Assembly (NCBI RefSeq): GCF_001953875.1
Contig: NZ_MQUR01000018.1
Location: forward strand, 31,648 to 95,647
Origin: Streptomyces amritsarensis
Lineage (GTDB): Bacteria > Actinomycetota > Actinomycetes > Streptomycetales > Streptomycetaceae
DNA: 64,000 nt
Direction: 5' to 3'
Below are positions 34,353-45,833 of the stretch, piece after piece. The notes under the pieces are model-generated. The model did not search any database. It saw only the letters and a program-made list of their open reading frames with translations, and was not told the origin of the DNA. A program made the translations under genes and the position numbers. How positions within the stretch are numbered: the first letter of the stretch is position 1; every line of letters starts with the position of its first letter.

Positions 34353-36853
34353 CCGTCACCACTACGGCCGCCTCCGGGGGAGGAGCCGCCGTCCCGCCCG
34401 AGGACCTGGTCTCGCTGACCATCGACGGGGTCGAGCTCTCGGTGCCCAAGGGCACCCTCGTCATCCGCGCCGCCGAACAGCTCGGCATCGAGATCCCCCG
34501 GTTCTGCGACCACCCCCTCCTGCCCCCGGCCGGCGCCTGCCGCCAGTGCATCGTCGAGGTCGAGGGCCAGCGCAAGCCGATGGCCTCCTGCACCATCACC
34601 TGCACCGACGGCATGGTCGTCAAGACCCAGCTGACCTCCGAGGCCGCCGACAAGGCCCAGCGCGGGGTGATGGAGCTGCTGCTCATCAACCACCCGCTGG
34701 ACTGCCCCGTCTGCGACAAGGGCGGCGAGTGCCCGCTGCAGAACCAGGCGATGTCGCACGGCAACGCCGAGTCACGCTTCGAGGGCAGGAAGCGGACCTA
34801 CGAGAAGCCCGTCGCGATCTCCACGCAGGTCCTGCTGGACCGGGAGCGGTGCGTGCTGTGCGCCCGCTGCACCCGCTTCTCCAACGAGATCGCCGGCGAC
34901 CCGATGATCGAACTCCTGGAACGCGGCGCGCTCCAGCAGGTCGGCACCGGCGAGGACGACCCCTTCGAGTCGTACTTCTCCGGCAACACCATCCAGATCT
35001 GCCCGGTCGGCGCCCTCACCTCGGCCGCGTACCGCTTCCGCTCCCGCCCCTTCGACCTCGTCTCCTCCCCGAGCGTGTGCGAGCACTGCGCGGGCGGCTG
35101 CGCGACCCGTACCGACCACCGGCGCGGCAAGGTGCTGCGGCGCCTCGCCGCGGAGGACCCCGAGGTCAACGAGGAGTGGGTCTGCGACAAGGGCCGCTTC
35201 GCCTTCCGCTACGCGCAGCGCCCGGACCGGCTGACCACGCCGCTGGTGCGCAGCGCCGCCGGGGTCCTGGAACCGGCGAGCTGGCCCGAGGCCCTGGAGG
35301 CCGCGGCGAACGGGCTCGCCGCCGCACGCGGCCGGGCCGGGGTGCTCACCGGCGGGCGGCTCACCGTCGAGGACGCCTACGCGTACGCCAAGTTCGCCCG
35401 GGTCGTGCTCGACACCAACGACATCGACTTCCGGGCCCGCGTGCACAGCGCGGAGGAGGCCGACTTCCTGGCCGCCACCGTCGCCGGCACCGGCAAGGAC
35501 CTCGACGGTGACGGCGTCACCTACGCCTCGCTGGAGGCGGCGCCCGCGGTGCTGCTCGCCGGCATCGAGGCCGAGGAGGAGGCCCCCGGGGTCTTCCTGC
35601 GGCTGCGCAAGGCCCACCGCAGGTTCAAGCAGCGGACCTTCGCCCTCGCCCCCTTCGCCACCCGCGGACTGCAGAAGGCCGGCGGCACGCTGCTGGCGGC
35701 CGCCCCCGGCACCGAGCCCGACTGGCTCGACGCACTGTCCTCGCGGAGCGGCCTGGAGGCGGGCGGCGCCGAAGCCGCCGAGGCGCTGCGCCGGCCGGGC
35801 GCCGTCATCGTCGTCGGGGAGCGCCTCGCCGGCGTGCCCGGCGGGCTGACCGCCGCCGTCCGGGCGGCCGCCGCGACCGGGGCGAAGCTGGTGTGGATCC
35901 CGCGCCGGGCCGGGGAGCGGGCGGCCGTCGAGGCCGGTGCGCTCCCGTCGCTGCTGCCGGGCGGCCGTCCGGCCACCGACCCGCGGGCCCGCGAGGAGGT
36001 CGCCACCGCCTGGGGCCTGGACGAACTCCCCCACCGCTACGGCCGCGACACCGGCCAGATCGTCGAGGCGGCGGCGACCCGGGAACTGTCCGCGCTGCTG
36101 GTCGGGGGCGTCGAGGTCACCGACCTGCCGGACCCGGCCCGCGCGCGGACCGCCCTGAAGGAGGCCTTCGTGGTCTCCCTGGAGCTGCGGCCCTCCGAGG
36201 TCACGGACCACGCGGACGTGGTCCTGCCGGTCGCCGCGGTCGCCGAGAAGGCGGGCGCGTTCATCAACTGGGAGGGCCGGGTCCGGCCGTTCGAGGCCGC
36301 GCTCAAGCCCGACCAGATGACCCGCCGGCTCGCCCCGGCCGACGCCCGCGTGCTGCACATGCTGGCCGACGCCGCCGACCGGCCGATCGCACTGCCCGAC
36401 GTGCACGCCGTACGCCGGGAGCTGGAGCGGCTCGGCCCCTGGGAGGGCGGGCTCGCCGCCGAGCAGTCCACCGCCCCCGTGCCGCTGCCCCGTCCGGGTG
36501 TCGGCGAGGCGGTCCTCGCGGGCCACCGGCTCCTCCTCGACCTGGGCCGGCTCCAGGAGGGCGACGAGGCCCTGGCCGGCACCCGGCACGAGGCCGACGC
36601 CCGGCTGTCGGCCGCCACGGCCGCCGAGACCGGCGTCAAGGACGGCGACGTCCTCGCGGTCACCGGCCCCGCCGGCACCGTGGAACTCCCGCTCCGGATC
36701 ACCGAGATGCCCGACCGCGTCGTCTGGCTCCCGCTGAACTCCACCGGCTCCGGCGTCCTCGCCGACGCCGGAGCCCGCCCGGGCACCCTCGTACGCATCG
36801 GCCCGGCGACCCCGGCCGGCGCAGGCGACACCACTGCGGAGGTGGGCGCGTGA
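34349..36853 (+). CDS. nuoG: NADH-quinone oxidoreductase subunit G
   Basis: An 834-aa subunit with a chain of iron-sulfur clusters. The N1b 2Fe-2S ligands are C53, C64, C67 and C81. A His/Cys 4Fe-4S site is in [18 protein letters not shown]. Two further 4Fe-4S motifs follow ([11 protein letters not shown] and QICPVGAL). The extra N7 site CxxCxxxC with a distant Cys ([10 protein letters not shown] ... WVCDKG) is present, as in E. coli and Thermus. The C-terminal half is a molybdopterin-oxidoreductase-like domain without cofactor. The ATG overlaps the nuoF stop by 4 nt. Confidence 0.95.
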   Translation: MTVTTTAASGGGAAVPPEDLVSLTIDGVELSVPKGTLVIRAAEQLGIEIPRFCDHPLLPPAGACRQCIVEVEGQRKPMASCTITCTDGMVVKTQLTSEAADKAQRGVMELLLINHPLDCPVCDKGGECPLQNQAMSHGNAESRFEGRKRTYEKPVAISTQVLLDRERCVLCARCTRFSNEIAGDPMIELLERGALQQVGTGEDDPFESYFSGNTIQICPVGALTSAAYRFRSRPFDLVSSPSVCEHCAGGCATRTDHRRGKVLRRLAAEDPEVNEEWVCDKGRFAFRYAQRPDRLTTPLVRSAAGVLEPASWPEALEAAANGLAAARGRAGVLTGGRLTVEDAYAYAKFARVVLDTNDIDFRARVHSAEEADFLAATVAGTGKDLDGDGVTYASLEAAPAVLLAGIEAEEEAPGVFLRLRKAHRRFKQRTFALAPFATRGLQKAGGTLLAAAPGTEPDWLDALSSRSGLEAGGAEAAEALRRPGAVIVVGERLAGVPGGLTAAVRAAAATGAKLVWIPRRAGERAAVEAGALPSLLPGGRPATDPRAREEVATAWGLDELPHRYGRDTGQIVEAAATRELSALLVGGVEVTDLPDPARARTALKEAFVVSLELRPSEVTDHADVVLPVAAVAEKAGAFINWEGRVRPFEAALKPDQMTRRLAPADARVLHMLADAADRPIALPDVHAVRRELERLGPWEGGLAAEQSTAPVPLPRPGVGEAVLAGHRLLLDLGRLQEGDEALAGTRHEADARLSAATAAETGVKDGDVLAVTGPAGTVELPLRITEMPDRVVWLPLNSTGSGVLADAGARPGTLVRIGPATPAGAGDTTAEVGA

Positions 36854-38202
36854 ACACCGTTCAACTCGCTGCCGAGGACCTGTCCCTCTTCGGACGGGAC
36901 GTCTGGTGGCTCGTCCTCATCAAGGCGGTGTTCTGCTTCGCCTTCCTGATGGTGACGGTGCTCTTCTCCATCGTGTGGGAGCGCAAGGTCGTCGCCTGGA
37001 TGCAGCTGCGCATCGGCCCCAACCGGCACGGACCCTGGGGCATGCTCCAGTCGCTCGCCGACGGCGTGAAGCTGATGCTCAAGGAAGACATCATCGTCAA
37101 GCGGGCCGACAAGGTGGTGTACGTCCTGGCCCCGATCATCGCGGCGATCCCGGCCTTCATGGCCATCGCGGTGATCCCCTTCGGCCCGGCCGGCAACGAG
37201 GTCTCCATCTTCGGCCAGCGCACCACGATGCAGCTGACCGACCTGCCCATCGCGATGCTCTACATCCTCGCGGTGGCCTCGGTCGGCATCTACGGCATCG
37301 TCCTCGCCGGCTGGTCCTCCGGCTCCACGTACCCGCTCCTCGGCGGCCTGCGCTCCTGCGCGCAGATGATCTCCTACGAGATCGCGATGGGCGCGGCCTT
37401 CGCCTCGGTGTTCCTCTACTCCGGGTCGATGTCGACCTCGGCGATCGTGGAGGCCCAGCAGGACCGCTGGTTCATCGTGCTGCTGCCGGTGTCCTTCATC
37501 ATCTACGTCGTCACGATGGTCGGCGAGACGAACCGCGCCCCCTTCGACATGCCCGAGTCCGAGGGCGACCTGGTCGGCGGCTTCAACACCGAGTACTCGT
37601 CCATCAAGTTCGCGCTGTTCATGCTCGCCGAGTACGTCAACATGGTCACCGTCTCGGCGGTCTCGGTCACCCTCTTCCTGGGCGGCTGGCGGGCCCCGTA
37701 CCCGATCAGCTCCTTCTGGGAGGGCGCGAACCACGGCTGGTGGCCGCTGCTCTGGTTCGTCCTCAAGGTCCAACTGCTCCTCTTCTTCTTCATCTGGCTG
37801 CGCGGCACGCTGCCGCGGGTGCGCTACGACCAGCTGATGAAGCTCGGCTGGAAGGTCCTGATCCCGGTCTCCGTGGTCTGGCTGATGATGGTCGCCACCG
37901 TCCGGGCCCTGCGCAACGAGGCGTACGAGATCGCGGACATCGCGCTCTACGTCGGCGGCGCCGTCGTGGCGATCCTGCTGCTCTCCTTCGTCGCGGACGT
38001 CTTCCGCGACAAGCGCGAGAAGGCGGCGGCCGCGGACGCCGGCAAGGACACCGCGCCCTTCGACCCGCTGGCGGGCGGCTTCCCCGTACCGCCCAAGCCC
38101 GGCCAGCACCTGGCACCCGTACCGCGCAGGCGGCCCCGCGGCGAGCGGGAGCTGATCGCCAGCGGCGGGGCGAACACCGACAGTGACCGAGAGGAGGCTT
38201 GA
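36850..38202 (+). CDS. nuoH: NADH-quinone oxidoreductase subunit H
   Basis: A 450-aa membrane subunit that shapes the quinone entry channel. Conserved pieces are [33 protein letters not shown] and [27 protein letters not shown]. Eight to nine membrane helices are evident. The C-terminal 70-80 residues are a hydrophilic tail ([18 protein letters not shown]), making it longer than E. coli NuoH (325 aa). The GTG start overlaps the nuoG stop by 4 nt. Confidence 0.96.
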   Translation: MNTVQLAAEDLSLFGRDVWWLVLIKAVFCFAFLMVTVLFSIVWERKVVAWMQLRIGPNRHGPWGMLQSLADGVKLMLKEDIIVKRADKVVYVLAPIIAAIPAFMAIAVIPFGPAGNEVSIFGQRTTMQLTDLPIAMLYILAVASVGIYGIVLAGWSSGSTYPLLGGLRSCAQMISYEIAMGAAFASVFLYSGSMSTSAIVEAQQDRWFIVLLPVSFIIYVVTMVGETNRAPFDMPESEGDLVGGFNTEYSSIKFALFMLAEYVNMVTVSAVSVTLFLGGWRAPYPISSFWEGANHGWWPLLWFVLKVQLLLFFFIWLRGTLPRVRYDQLMKLGWKVLIPVSVVWLMMVATVRALRNEAYEIADIALYVGGAVVAILLLSFVADVFRDKREKAAAADAGKDTAPFDPLAGGFPVPPKPGQHLAPVPRRRPRGERELIASGGANTDSDREEA

Positions 38203-38205
38203 GAA

Positions 38206-38808
38206 ATGTCTGACGAGAAGTGGCAGAACCCGGTGGCCGGCTTCGGCGTGACCTTCAAGGCCATGTTCAAGAAGCGCCTCACCGAGCAGTACCCGGAGCA
38301 GCAGAAGACGACCGCCCCGCGCTTCCACGGACGGCACCAGCTCAACCGGCACCCCGACGGTCTGGAGAAGTGCATCGGGTGCGAACTGTGCGCCTGGGCC
38401 TGTCCCGCCGACGCCATCTACGTCGAGGGCGCGGACAACACCGAGGAGGAGCGCTACTCCCCGGGCGAGCGGTACGGCCGGGTCTACCAGATCAACTACG
38501 CCCGCTGCATCCTGTGCGGGCTGTGCGTCGAGGCGTGCCCGACCCGGGCGCTGACCATGACGAACGAGTTCGAACTGGCCGACGCCAGCCGCGAGTCGCT
38601 CATCTACACCAAGGACCAGCTGCTCGCCGGGCTGACCGAGGGCATGGTGGAGGCCCCGCACTCGATCTTCCCCGGCACCGACGAGCAGGACTACTACCGC
38701 GGACTGGTGACGGGCGCGGCCCCGGGCACCGTCCGGCAGGTGGCGGTCTCCAAGGGGGAGGAGCCGGCCGACGCCGCCGGCGGGAACGCCGCGGAGGTGG
38801 GGGCATGA
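38206..38808 (+). CDS. nuoI: NADH-quinone oxidoreductase subunit I
   Basis: A 200-aa subunit with two 4Fe-4S clusters (N6a, N6b). The ligands are C56, C59, C62, C66 ([13 protein letters not shown]) and C101, C104, C107, C111 ([13 protein letters not shown]). It relays electrons towards NuoB. The ATG is 3 bp after the nuoH stop, with a GAGAGGAGG ribosome site inside the end of nuoH. Confidence 0.96.
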   Translation: MSDEKWQNPVAGFGVTFKAMFKKRLTEQYPEQQKTTAPRFHGRHQLNRHPDGLEKCIGCELCAWACPADAIYVEGADNTEEERYSPGERYGRVYQINYARCILCGLCVEACPTRALTMTNEFELADASRESLIYTKDQLLAGLTEGMVEAPHSIFPGTDEQDYYRGLVTGAAPGTVRQVAVSKGEEPADAAGGNAAEVGA

Positions 38809-39611
38809 GCGCCATCGCCGCGACCGCCACCTCCAGCGGTGAGGCCGTGCAGTTCTGGATCCTCGGCACGGTCGCCGTCATCGGCGCCCTGGCCACGATC
38901 CTGATGAAGAAGGCCGTGCACAGCGCCCTCAGCCTCGCCGGGACGATGATCATCCTGGCTGTCTTCTACCTCGCTAACGGGGCGTACTTCCTGGGCGTCG
39001 TCCAGGTCATCGTCTACACCGGCGCGATCATGATGCTCTTCCTCTTCGTGGTCATGCTCGTCGGCGTCACCGCCGCCGACTCCCTGAAGGAGACCATCAA
39101 GGGGCAGCGCTGGCTGGCCCTCCTGTGCGGGCTCGGCTTCGGCATCCTGCTGTTCGCCGGCATCGGCCACGCCGGGCTGGGCCACTTCAACGGGCTCGGC
39201 CGGATCAACTCCGCCGGACACGTCGAGGGCCTCGCGCAGCTGATCTTCACCAAGTACGTCTTCGCCTTCGAGATCACCGGCGCGCTGCTGATCACCGCGG
39301 CCGTCGGCGCGATGGTGCTCACCCACCGCGAGCGCACCGAGCGGGCCGCGACCCAGCGCGAGCTGGCCGAGCGCCGCGTACGCGAGGGCGTGCAGCTCCC
39401 GCCGCTGCCCGCGCCCGGCGTCTACGCCCGGCACAACGCGGTGGACGTCCCCGGCCTGCTGCCGGACGGCACCCCGTCGGAGCTGACCGTCAGCGGGACG
39501 CTGCGCTCCCGCGGCCAGATCCGCGACGTGTCCGGCGAGGCCCTCGACGACCTCAAGGCGCTGGAGCAGCGCTCCGCGGAGCGCCTCGGCCGTGAGGAGG
39601 CCTCGAAGTGA
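38805..39611 (+). CDS. nuoJ: NADH-quinone oxidoreductase subunit J
   Basis: A 268-aa membrane subunit with five helices. [24 protein letters not shown] and [30 protein letters not shown] are typical; the bulge-bearing third helix lies in the second segment. The C-terminal 90 residues are hydrophilic and charged ([16 protein letters not shown]), an extension relative to E. coli NuoJ (184 aa). It overlaps nuoI and nuoK by 4 nt. Confidence 0.95.
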   Translation: MSAIAATATSSGEAVQFWILGTVAVIGALATILMKKAVHSALSLAGTMIILAVFYLANGAYFLGVVQVIVYTGAIMMLFLFVVMLVGVTAADSLKETIKGQRWLALLCGLGFGILLFAGIGHAGLGHFNGLGRINSAGHVEGLAQLIFTKYVFAFEITGALLITAAVGAMVLTHRERTERAATQRELAERRVREGVQLPPLPAPGVYARHNAVDVPGLLPDGTPSELTVSGTLRSRGQIRDVSGEALDDLKALEQRSAERLGREEASK

Positions 39612-39907
39612 ATCCGGTCAACTACCTGTACCTGGCGGCCCTGCTGTTCACGATCGGCGCCACCGGGGTGCTGATCCGCAAGAACGCGATCGTGCTGTTC
39701 ATGTGCGTCGAGCTGATGCTCAACGCCTGCAACCTCGCCTTCGTCGCGTTCTCCCGGATGCACGGCAACCTCGACGGCCAGATCATCGCCTTCTTCACGA
39801 TGGTCGTCGCCGCCGCGGAGGTCGTGGTCGGCCTGGCGATCATCGTGTCGCTGTTCCGTACCCGCCACTCGGCCTCGGTCGACGACGCCAGCCTGATGAA
39901 GCTGTAA
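39608..39907 (+). CDS. nuoK: NADH-quinone oxidoreductase subunit K
   Basis: A 99-aa, three-helix subunit homologous to MrpC. The conserved membrane Glu residues are in [17 protein letters not shown] and [17 protein letters not shown]. The start is GTG, overlapping the nuoJ stop by 4 nt. nuoL starts 9 bp after its stop. Confidence 0.96.
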   Translation: MNPVNYLYLAALLFTIGATGVLIRKNAIVLFMCVELMLNACNLAFVAFSRMHGNLDGQIIAFFTMVVAAAEVVVGLAIIVSLFRTRHSASVDDASLMKL

Positions 39908-39916
39908 GGGGTCGCT

Positions 39917-41812
39917 GTGGAGAACCTGATTGCGCTGCTGATCGCGGCGCCGCTGTTCGGAGCGGTGGTGCTGCTCTGCGGCGGCCGGCGCCTCGACAAG
40001 ACCGGCCACTGGATCGGCACGCTGCTCGCGGCCGTCTCCTTCGGGATCGGCGTCGTCCTCTTCGCCGACATGCTGGGGCGCAGCGCCGACGAGCGGACGC
40101 TGACCCAGAACCTGTACACCTGGATCCCCGTCGAGGGCTTCCAGGCGGACATGGCGTTCCAGCTGGACCAGCTGTCGATGACCTTCGTCCTGCTGATCTC
40201 GGGCGTCGGCACGCTCATCCACGTGTACTCGATCGGGTACATGGAGCACGACGAGCGCCGCCGCCGCTTCTTCGGCTACCTGAACCTGTTCGTCGCGGCG
40301 ATGCTGCTGCTGGTCCTCGCCGACAACTACCTGCTGCTGTACTTCGGCTGGGAGGGTGTGGGCCTCGCCTCGTACCTGCTGATCGGCTTCTGGCAGCACA
40401 AGCCGAGCGCGGCCACCGCCGCGAAGAAGGCCTTCCTGGTCAACCGCGTCGGCGACATGGGCCTGTCGATCGCGATCATGCTGATGTTCACCACGTTCGG
40501 GACCTTCGCCTTCACGCCGGTGTTCGGCGCGGTGGGCGAGACTTCCGAGGGCATGCTCACCGCCATCGGCCTGATGCTGCTGCTGGCCGCCTGCGGCAAG
40601 TCGGCGCAGGTCCCGCTGCAGTCCTGGCTCGGGGACGCGATGGAGGGCCCGACCCCGGTCTCGGCCCTGATCCACGCGGCGACGATGGTGACCGCCGGCG
40701 TGTACCTGATCGTCCGCTCGGCCGCGGTCTTCAACGCCGCCCCCGACGCCCAGCTGGTGGTCACCGTCGTGGGCGCGGTCACGCTGCTCTTCGGTGCGAT
40801 CGTCGGTTGCGCGAAGGACGACATCAAGAAGGCCCTGGCGGGCTCGACGATGTCGCAGATCGGCTACATGATCCTCGCCGCCGGCCTCGGCCCGATCGGC
40901 TACGTCTTCGCGATCATGCACCTGGTGACGCACGGCTTCTTCAAGGCGGGCCTCTTCCTCGGCGCCGGTTCCGTGATGCACGGGATGAACGACGAGGTCG
41001 ACATGCGCAAGTACGGGGCCCTGCGCACGTACATGCCGGTCACCTTCGTCACCTTCGGCCTCGGCTACCTTGCGATCATCGGCTTCCCGGGCCTGTCCGG
41101 CTTCTTCTCCAAGGACATGATCATCGAGGCGGCGTTCGCGAAGGGCGGCACCGAGGGCTGGATCCTCGGCGGGGTCACCCTGCTGGGCGCCGGCATCACC
41201 GCCTTCTACATGACCCGCGTCATGCTCCTGACCTTCTTCGGTGAGAAGCGCTGGCAGCCCGACGCGGACGGCCACGAGCCGCACCCGCACGAGTCCCCGA
41301 AGTCCATGACCATCCCGATGGTCATCCTCGCCTTCGGCTCGGTCTTCGCCGGCGCCTTCTTCGAGATCGGCGAGCGCTTCCTGAAGTGGCTGGAGCCCGT
41401 CACCGGCTACTCGCACGGCAACCCGCCGGTCAGCGCCATGACGGTGACCGCGGCCACCATGGTGATGCTCCTGGTGGGCGTCGGCATCGCCTGGGCGATG
41501 TACGGCAGGCGGCCCGTCCCGGTGGTCGCCCCGCGCGGCTCCCTCCTCACCCGGGCGGCCCGCCGCGACCTGTACCAGGACGACTTCAACCACGTCGTGC
41601 TGGTGCGCGGCGGGGAGCATCTGACCCGCTCCCTCGTGTACGTCGACCACAGCCTGGTCGACGGGGTGGTCAACGGGACGGCCGCCTCGGTCGGCGGTCT
41701 CTCGGGCCGGCTGCGCAAGCTGCAGAACGGCTACGCCCGCAGCTACGCGGTCTCGATGTTCGGGGGCACGGCGATCCTCATCGCCGCGACCCTGCTGATG
41801 AGGGCGGTGTGA
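39917..41812 (+). CDS. nuoL: NADH-quinone oxidoreductase subunit L
   Basis: A 631-aa antiporter-like proton-pumping subunit. It has the MrpA/NuoL motifs [48 protein letters not shown] and [21 protein letters not shown], with the key Lys and Glu residues in transmembrane helices. The C-terminal lateral helix region ends with a final membrane anchor ([16 protein letters not shown]). The start is GTG with AAGGGG upstream. nuoM begins 1 nt after its stop. Confidence 0.96.
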   Translation: MENLIALLIAAPLFGAVVLLCGGRRLDKTGHWIGTLLAAVSFGIGVVLFADMLGRSADERTLTQNLYTWIPVEGFQADMAFQLDQLSMTFVLLISGVGTLIHVYSIGYMEHDERRRRFFGYLNLFVAAMLLLVLADNYLLLYFGWEGVGLASYLLIGFWQHKPSAATAAKKAFLVNRVGDMGLSIAIMLMFTTFGTFAFTPVFGAVGETSEGMLTAIGLMLLLAACGKSAQVPLQSWLGDAMEGPTPVSALIHAATMVTAGVYLIVRSAAVFNAAPDAQLVVTVVGAVTLLFGAIVGCAKDDIKKALAGSTMSQIGYMILAAGLGPIGYVFAIMHLVTHGFFKAGLFLGAGSVMHGMNDEVDMRKYGALRTYMPVTFVTFGLGYLAIIGFPGLSGFFSKDMIIEAAFAKGGTEGWILGGVTLLGAGITAFYMTRVMLLTFFGEKRWQPDADGHEPHPHESPKSMTIPMVILAFGSVFAGAFFEIGERFLKWLEPVTGYSHGNPPVSAMTVTAATMVMLLVGVGIAWAMYGRRPVPVVAPRGSLLTRAARRDLYQDDFNHVVLVRGGEHLTRSLVYVDHSLVDGVVNGTAASVGGLSGRLRKLQNGYARSYAVSMFGGTAILIAATLLMRAV

Positions 41813-41813
41813 C

Positions 41814-43406
41814 ATGGATTTCCCGCTTCTGACGGTCACGGCCGCGGTGCCCGCGGTCGGCGCGATCCTGACGGCGGCCGTCCCGGCCGCCCGCCGGACC
41901 GCCGCCAAGTGGCTCGCGCTGCTCTTCTCCCTGGCGACACTGGCCCTGGCCGTGCTCATCGCCGTCCGCTTCGAACCCGGTGGCGACCGCTACCAGCTCA
42001 CCGAGTCCCGGTCCTGGATCGCCGACTTCGGGGTCCGCTACGAGCTGGGCGTGGACGGGATCGGCGTGGTCCTCATCGGACTGACCGCGCTCCTGATCCC
42101 CTTCGTGATCGCGGCCGGCTGGCACGACGCCGACCCCCTGGAGACGAGCTCCAAGCGCTGGCGCCCGACCCAGGGCTTCTTCGCCCTGATCCTCATGGTC
42201 GAGGCGATGGTGATCATCTCCTTCGAGGCCACCGACGTCTTCCTCTTCTACATCTTCTTCGAAGCCATGCTCATCCCGATGTACTTCCTCATCGGCGGCT
42301 TCGGGGACCGGGCGCACGCGGGCAGTGACGAGAACGCGGCCGCGCAGCGCAGCTACGCGGCGGTCAAGTTCCTCCTCTACAACCTGGTCGGCGGCCTGAT
42401 CATGCTGGCCGCCGTCATCGGCCTGTACGTGGTCGCCGGGAACTTCTCGCTCCAGGAGATCACCGCCGCCCGCGCCGCGGGCACCCTGGACATGGCCACC
42501 AACACCGAGCGGCTGCTCTTCCTCGGCTTCTTCTTCGCCTTCGCGGTGAAGGCCCCGCTGTGGCCGCTGCACACCTGGCTGCCGAACGCGATGGGCGAGT
42601 CCACCGCCCCGGTCGCCGTCCTGATCACCGCGGTCGTCGACAAGGTCGGCACCTTCGCGATGCTCCGCTTCTGCCTCGGGCTCTTCCCCGACGCCAGCAA
42701 GTGGGCCACGCCGGTGATCCTCGTCCTGGCCCTGATCAGCATCGTCTACGGGGCGCTGGTGGCCGTCGGCCAGCGGGACATCAAGCGGCTGGTGGCCTAC
42801 GCCTCCATCTCGCACTTCGGCTTCATCATCCTGGGCATCTTCGCGATGACCTCCCAGGGCCAGTCCGGCGCCACCCTCTACATGGTCAACCACGGCCTGT
42901 CGACGGCGGCGCTGATGCTGGTGGCCGGCTTCCTGATCTCGCGGCGCGGCTCGCGGCTCATCGCCGACTACGGCGGTGTGCAGAAGGTGGCCCCGGTCCT
43001 CGCCGGGACCTTCCTGATCGGCGGCCTGGCCACCCTCTCGCTGCCGGGTCTCGCGCCCTTCGTCAGCGAGTTCCTGGTCCTGGTCGGCACGTTCGCCCGC
43101 TATCCCGTCGTCGGGATCATCGCGACCATCGGCATCGTGCTGGCCGCGCTCTACACGCTCGTGCTCTACCAGCGCACGATGACCGGGCCCGTGAAGGAGG
43201 AGGTCCGCACCATGCCGGACCTGCGCCTGCGCGAGGTGCTGGTGGTCGCCCCGCTGATCGCGCTGCTGATCGGGCTGGGCGTCTACCCGAAGGTCCTCAC
43301 CGACATCGTCAACCCGGCGGTGGAGCACACCATGTCGGACGTGAAGCAGACCGACCCGAAGCCCGAGGTCGCCGTCGAAGCCAAGAACGGGGAGGAGGCG
43401 AAGTGA
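41814..43406 (+). CDS. nuoM: NADH-quinone oxidoreductase subunit M
   Basis: A 530-aa antiporter-like proton-pumping subunit. Diagnostic parts are FYIFFEAMLIPMYFLIGGFG (carrying the conserved membrane Glu), PLHTWLPNAMGESTAPVAVL, and GQRDIKRLVAYASISHFGFI. It has about 14 helices. Its stop overlaps the nuoN GTG by 4 nt. Confidence 0.96.
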   Translation: MDFPLLTVTAAVPAVGAILTAAVPAARRTAAKWLALLFSLATLALAVLIAVRFEPGGDRYQLTESRSWIADFGVRYELGVDGIGVVLIGLTALLIPFVIAAGWHDADPLETSSKRWRPTQGFFALILMVEAMVIISFEATDVFLFYIFFEAMLIPMYFLIGGFGDRAHAGSDENAAAQRSYAAVKFLLYNLVGGLIMLAAVIGLYVVAGNFSLQEITAARAAGTLDMATNTERLLFLGFFFAFAVKAPLWPLHTWLPNAMGESTAPVAVLITAVVDKVGTFAMLRFCLGLFPDASKWATPVILVLALISIVYGALVAVGQRDIKRLVAYASISHFGFIILGIFAMTSQGQSGATLYMVNHGLSTAALMLVAGFLISRRGSRLIADYGGVQKVAPVLAGTFLIGGLATLSLPGLAPFVSEFLVLVGTFARYPVVGIIATIGIVLAALYTLVLYQRTMTGPVKEEVRTMPDLRLREVLVVAPLIALLIGLGVYPKVLTDIVNPAVEHTMSDVKQTDPKPEVAVEAKNGEEAK

Positions 43407-45058
43407 GCACACTGACTTCCGCCCACAGCCTGTGGACACTGGCGGCCGACACGCCGGCCGAGCGGATCCCGGCGCCGGTCATCGAGTACGCGCAGCTCGC
43501 CCCCACCCTGATCGTGGTGGGCGCGGCCGTCGTCGGGATCCTCGTGGAGGCCTTCGTGCCCCGCAGGTCCCGCTACTACGTGCAGGTGTTCCTCACCCTC
43601 GCGGCGCTGGCCTCGGCCTTCGCCGCCGTGGTCGGCCTCGCGGCCGGCGGGTACGGCTCGACGAAGGCGCAGGTCGCCGCGATGGGCGCCATCGCCGTGG
43701 ACGGCCCCGCGCTCTTCCTGCAGGGCACCATCCTGCTGGCCTCGGTCGTCGCGGTCTTCACCTTCGCCGAGCGGCGCCTGGACCCGGCCGCGCACGGCAA
43801 CCGGGTGGACTCCTTCGCCGCCCAGGCGGCGTCCGTACCGGGCAGCGACAGCGAGAAGGCAGCCGTCAAGGCGGGCTTCACCACCACCGAGGTCTTCCCG
43901 CTGGCCCTGTTCGCGATCGCCGGAATGCTGATCTTCCCGGCTGCCAACGACCTGTTGACGCTGTTCGTCGCCCTGGAGGTCTTCTCCCTCCCGCTGTACC
44001 TGCTCTGCGCCGTCGCCCGCCGCCAGCGGCTGATGTCGCAGGAGGCCGCGGTGAAGTACTTCCTGCTGGGTGCCTTCTCCTCCGCCTTCCTCCTCTTCGG
44101 CATCGCGCTGCTCTACGGCTACGCGGGCTCCATGTCGTACGCGGTGATCGCCGACGTGGTCGACGGCACGATCACGAAGATCGACCCGGCGCTGGCCGAC
44201 ACCATGGGCAACGACGTGCTGCTCCTCATGGGCGGTGCGCTGATCCTGACGGGCCTGCTCTTCAAGGTCGGTGCGGTCCCCTTCCACATGTGGACCCCGG
44301 ACGTCTACCAGGGCGCGCCGACCCCCGTCACCGGCTTCATGGCCGCGGCGACGAAGGTGGCCGCGTTCGGCGCGCTGCTGCGGCTGCTGTACGTGGTCCT
44401 GCCGGGGCTGCGCTGGGACTGGCGGCCGGTGATGTGGGCGGTGGCCATCGTCACGATGCTCGCGGGTGCGGTGATCGCCGTGACCCAGACGGACGTCAAG
44501 CGGCTCCTGGCGTACTCCTCCGTCGCGCACGCCGGCTTCATCCTGGCCGGTGTGATCGCGACGTCGGCGGAGGGCGTCCAGTCCGTCCTCTTCTACCTGG
44601 CCGCCTACTCCTTCGTGACGATCGGCGCGTTCGCGGTGGTCACCCTGGTGCGCGACGCGGGCGGCGAGGCCACGCACCTGTCCAAGTGGGCCGGTCTGGG
44701 CCGGCGTTCGCCGCTGACCGCGGCCGTCTTCGCGGTGTTCCTGCTCGCCTTCGCCGGAATCCCGCTGACGTCGGGCTTCACGGGGAAGTTCGCCGTGTTC
44801 AGCGCGGCGGCGGAGGGCGGTGCCGGGGCGCTGGTCGTGATCGGTGTCCTGTCGTCCGCGATCGCCGCGTTCTTCTACATCCGGGTGATCGTCCTGATGT
44901 TCTTCAGCGAGCCGAAGGCCGACGGTCCGACCGTGGCCGTCCCCTCGCCGCTGACGATGACGACCATCGCGGTGGGCGTCGCGGTCACCCTCGTCCTGGG
45001 CCTGGCGCCGCAGTACTTCCTGGAACTGGCGGGTCAGGCGAGCACCTTCGTCCGCTGA
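43403..45058 (+). CDS. nuoN: NADH-quinone oxidoreductase subunit N
   Basis: A 551-aa antiporter-like proton-pumping subunit, the last gene of the operon. The motifs FVALEVFSLPLYLLCAVAR, PFHMWTPDVYQGAPTPVTGF and TQTDVKRLLAYSSVAHAGFI are characteristic. It has about 65 more residues than E. coli NuoN, mainly in the N-terminal third. The start is GTG 43403. A GC-rich hairpin follows 20 bp after the stop. Confidence 0.96.
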   Translation: MSTLTSAHSLWTLAADTPAERIPAPVIEYAQLAPTLIVVGAAVVGILVEAFVPRRSRYYVQVFLTLAALASAFAAVVGLAAGGYGSTKAQVAAMGAIAVDGPALFLQGTILLASVVAVFTFAERRLDPAAHGNRVDSFAAQAASVPGSDSEKAAVKAGFTTTEVFPLALFAIAGMLIFPAANDLLTLFVALEVFSLPLYLLCAVARRQRLMSQEAAVKYFLLGAFSSAFLLFGIALLYGYAGSMSYAVIADVVDGTITKIDPALADTMGNDVLLLMGGALILTGLLFKVGAVPFHMWTPDVYQGAPTPVTGFMAAATKVAAFGALLRLLYVVLPGLRWDWRPVMWAVAIVTMLAGAVIAVTQTDVKRLLAYSSVAHAGFILAGVIATSAEGVQSVLFYLAAYSFVTIGAFAVVTLVRDAGGEATHLSKWAGLGRRSPLTAAVFAVFLLAFAGIPLTSGFTGKFAVFSAAAEGGAGALVVIGVLSSAIAAFFYIRVIVLMFFSEPKADGPTVAVPSPLTMTTIAVGVAVTLVLGLAPQYFLELAGQASTFVR

Positions 45059-45077
45059 CCGGTCCGCCGCACGCCAC

Positions 45078-45109
45078 AGGGCCCGGCCCCCTTCGGGGAG
45101 CCGGGCCCT
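45078..45109 (+). terminator. Terminator of the nuo operon
   Basis: A 10-bp perfect outer stem (45078-45087 with 45100-45109) extended by CCCC/GGGG around TTC, with one bulged base. It is placed 20 bp after the nuoN stop and 16 bp before the convergent Uma2 gene end, so it can act in both directions. Confidence 0.75.
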
Positions 45110-45124
45110 CGTCCGTGTGCGGGG

Positions 45125-45712
45125 CTACTCGGCGGTGCGCCGTTCCGGGGTGATGGATGTCAGGTCGAGGTCGATGTCGAAGGGGGACGAGACTTTGAGG
45201 CGGTCGTGGAAGATTCCTGCAGTCCCGTAGCTCCTGGTCGACGGGTCCAATTCGTACACGTAAACCACGGCCCGGCCGTCCTTGTTCTCGACCCGCCAGA
45301 AGTGAAGGATGCCTGCTTCTGCGTACTTGACCGGCTTGACGCCACGGTCGCGGCCGACGGACTCGGGCGAGACCACTTCGATGGCCAGGTGAACGGACGC
45401 CGCAGGCAGCCGGGTCTGGTTCAGATCGCCCACGGCGCTTTCGTCCACGATGATCAGATCGGGTTCGGGGCGGTTGTGACGGTCGATGTCGATCGTGAAC
45501 TCGCGGAAGACCTCCAGGCCCGGCGGCTGCTGATCCATGAGGTGCCGGGTGAGGAAGTTGACTGCACGCATGTGAAATCGAGTCTGCGGACTCACGAAGA
45601 CCAGGCTCCCGTCGATCAGCTCCGTGTGCGGAGGCAGATTCGGAAGCGTGTCCAGATCGTCGGCAGTCCAGCCGCCCGGTGGGGGGATCGGCCAGCTGTG
45701 TTCCGGGTTCAT
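45125..45712 (-). CDS. Uma2 family (DUF820) putative nuclease
   Basis: A 195-aa Uma2 protein. Family features are LPPHTELIDGSLVFVSPQTRFHMRAV, RPEPDLIIVDE, HLAIEVVSPES and KYAEAGILHFWRV, which together form a restriction-endonuclease-like (PD-(D/E)XK) core. Members are abundant in cyanobacteria and Streptomyces, but their roles are mostly untested. I chose ATG 45712, which has GGGAG at 6-nt spacing, over the in-frame ATG at 45724. Confidence 0.88.
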   Translation of the reverse strand: MNPEHSWPIPPPGGWTADDLDTLPNLPPHTELIDGSLVFVSPQTRFHMRAVNFLTRHLMDQQPPGLEVFREFTIDIDRHNRPEPDLIIVDESAVGDLNQTRLPAASVHLAIEVVSPESVGRDRGVKPVKYAEAGILHFWRVENKDGRAVVYVYELDPSTRSYGTAGIFHDRLKVSSPFDIDLDLTSITPERRTAE

Positions 45713-45833
45713 CAGTGCTCCCATGAGCCGGAGTCTCGCGAGTGCGGCCAGCCTATCGCCGGGGATCCGCGGAACACCCTCCTCATGAGTGAGTCATATG
45801 CATAAGGCACTTGACCACGCCGGCCGGCCCGGA

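Noticed and set aside
36037..38661. Long antisense open frames across nuoG-nuoI (and similarly across nuoJ-nuoN)
   Set aside because: They arise from GC-rich codon structure of the real plus-strand genes; the translations are low-complexity and match no family.
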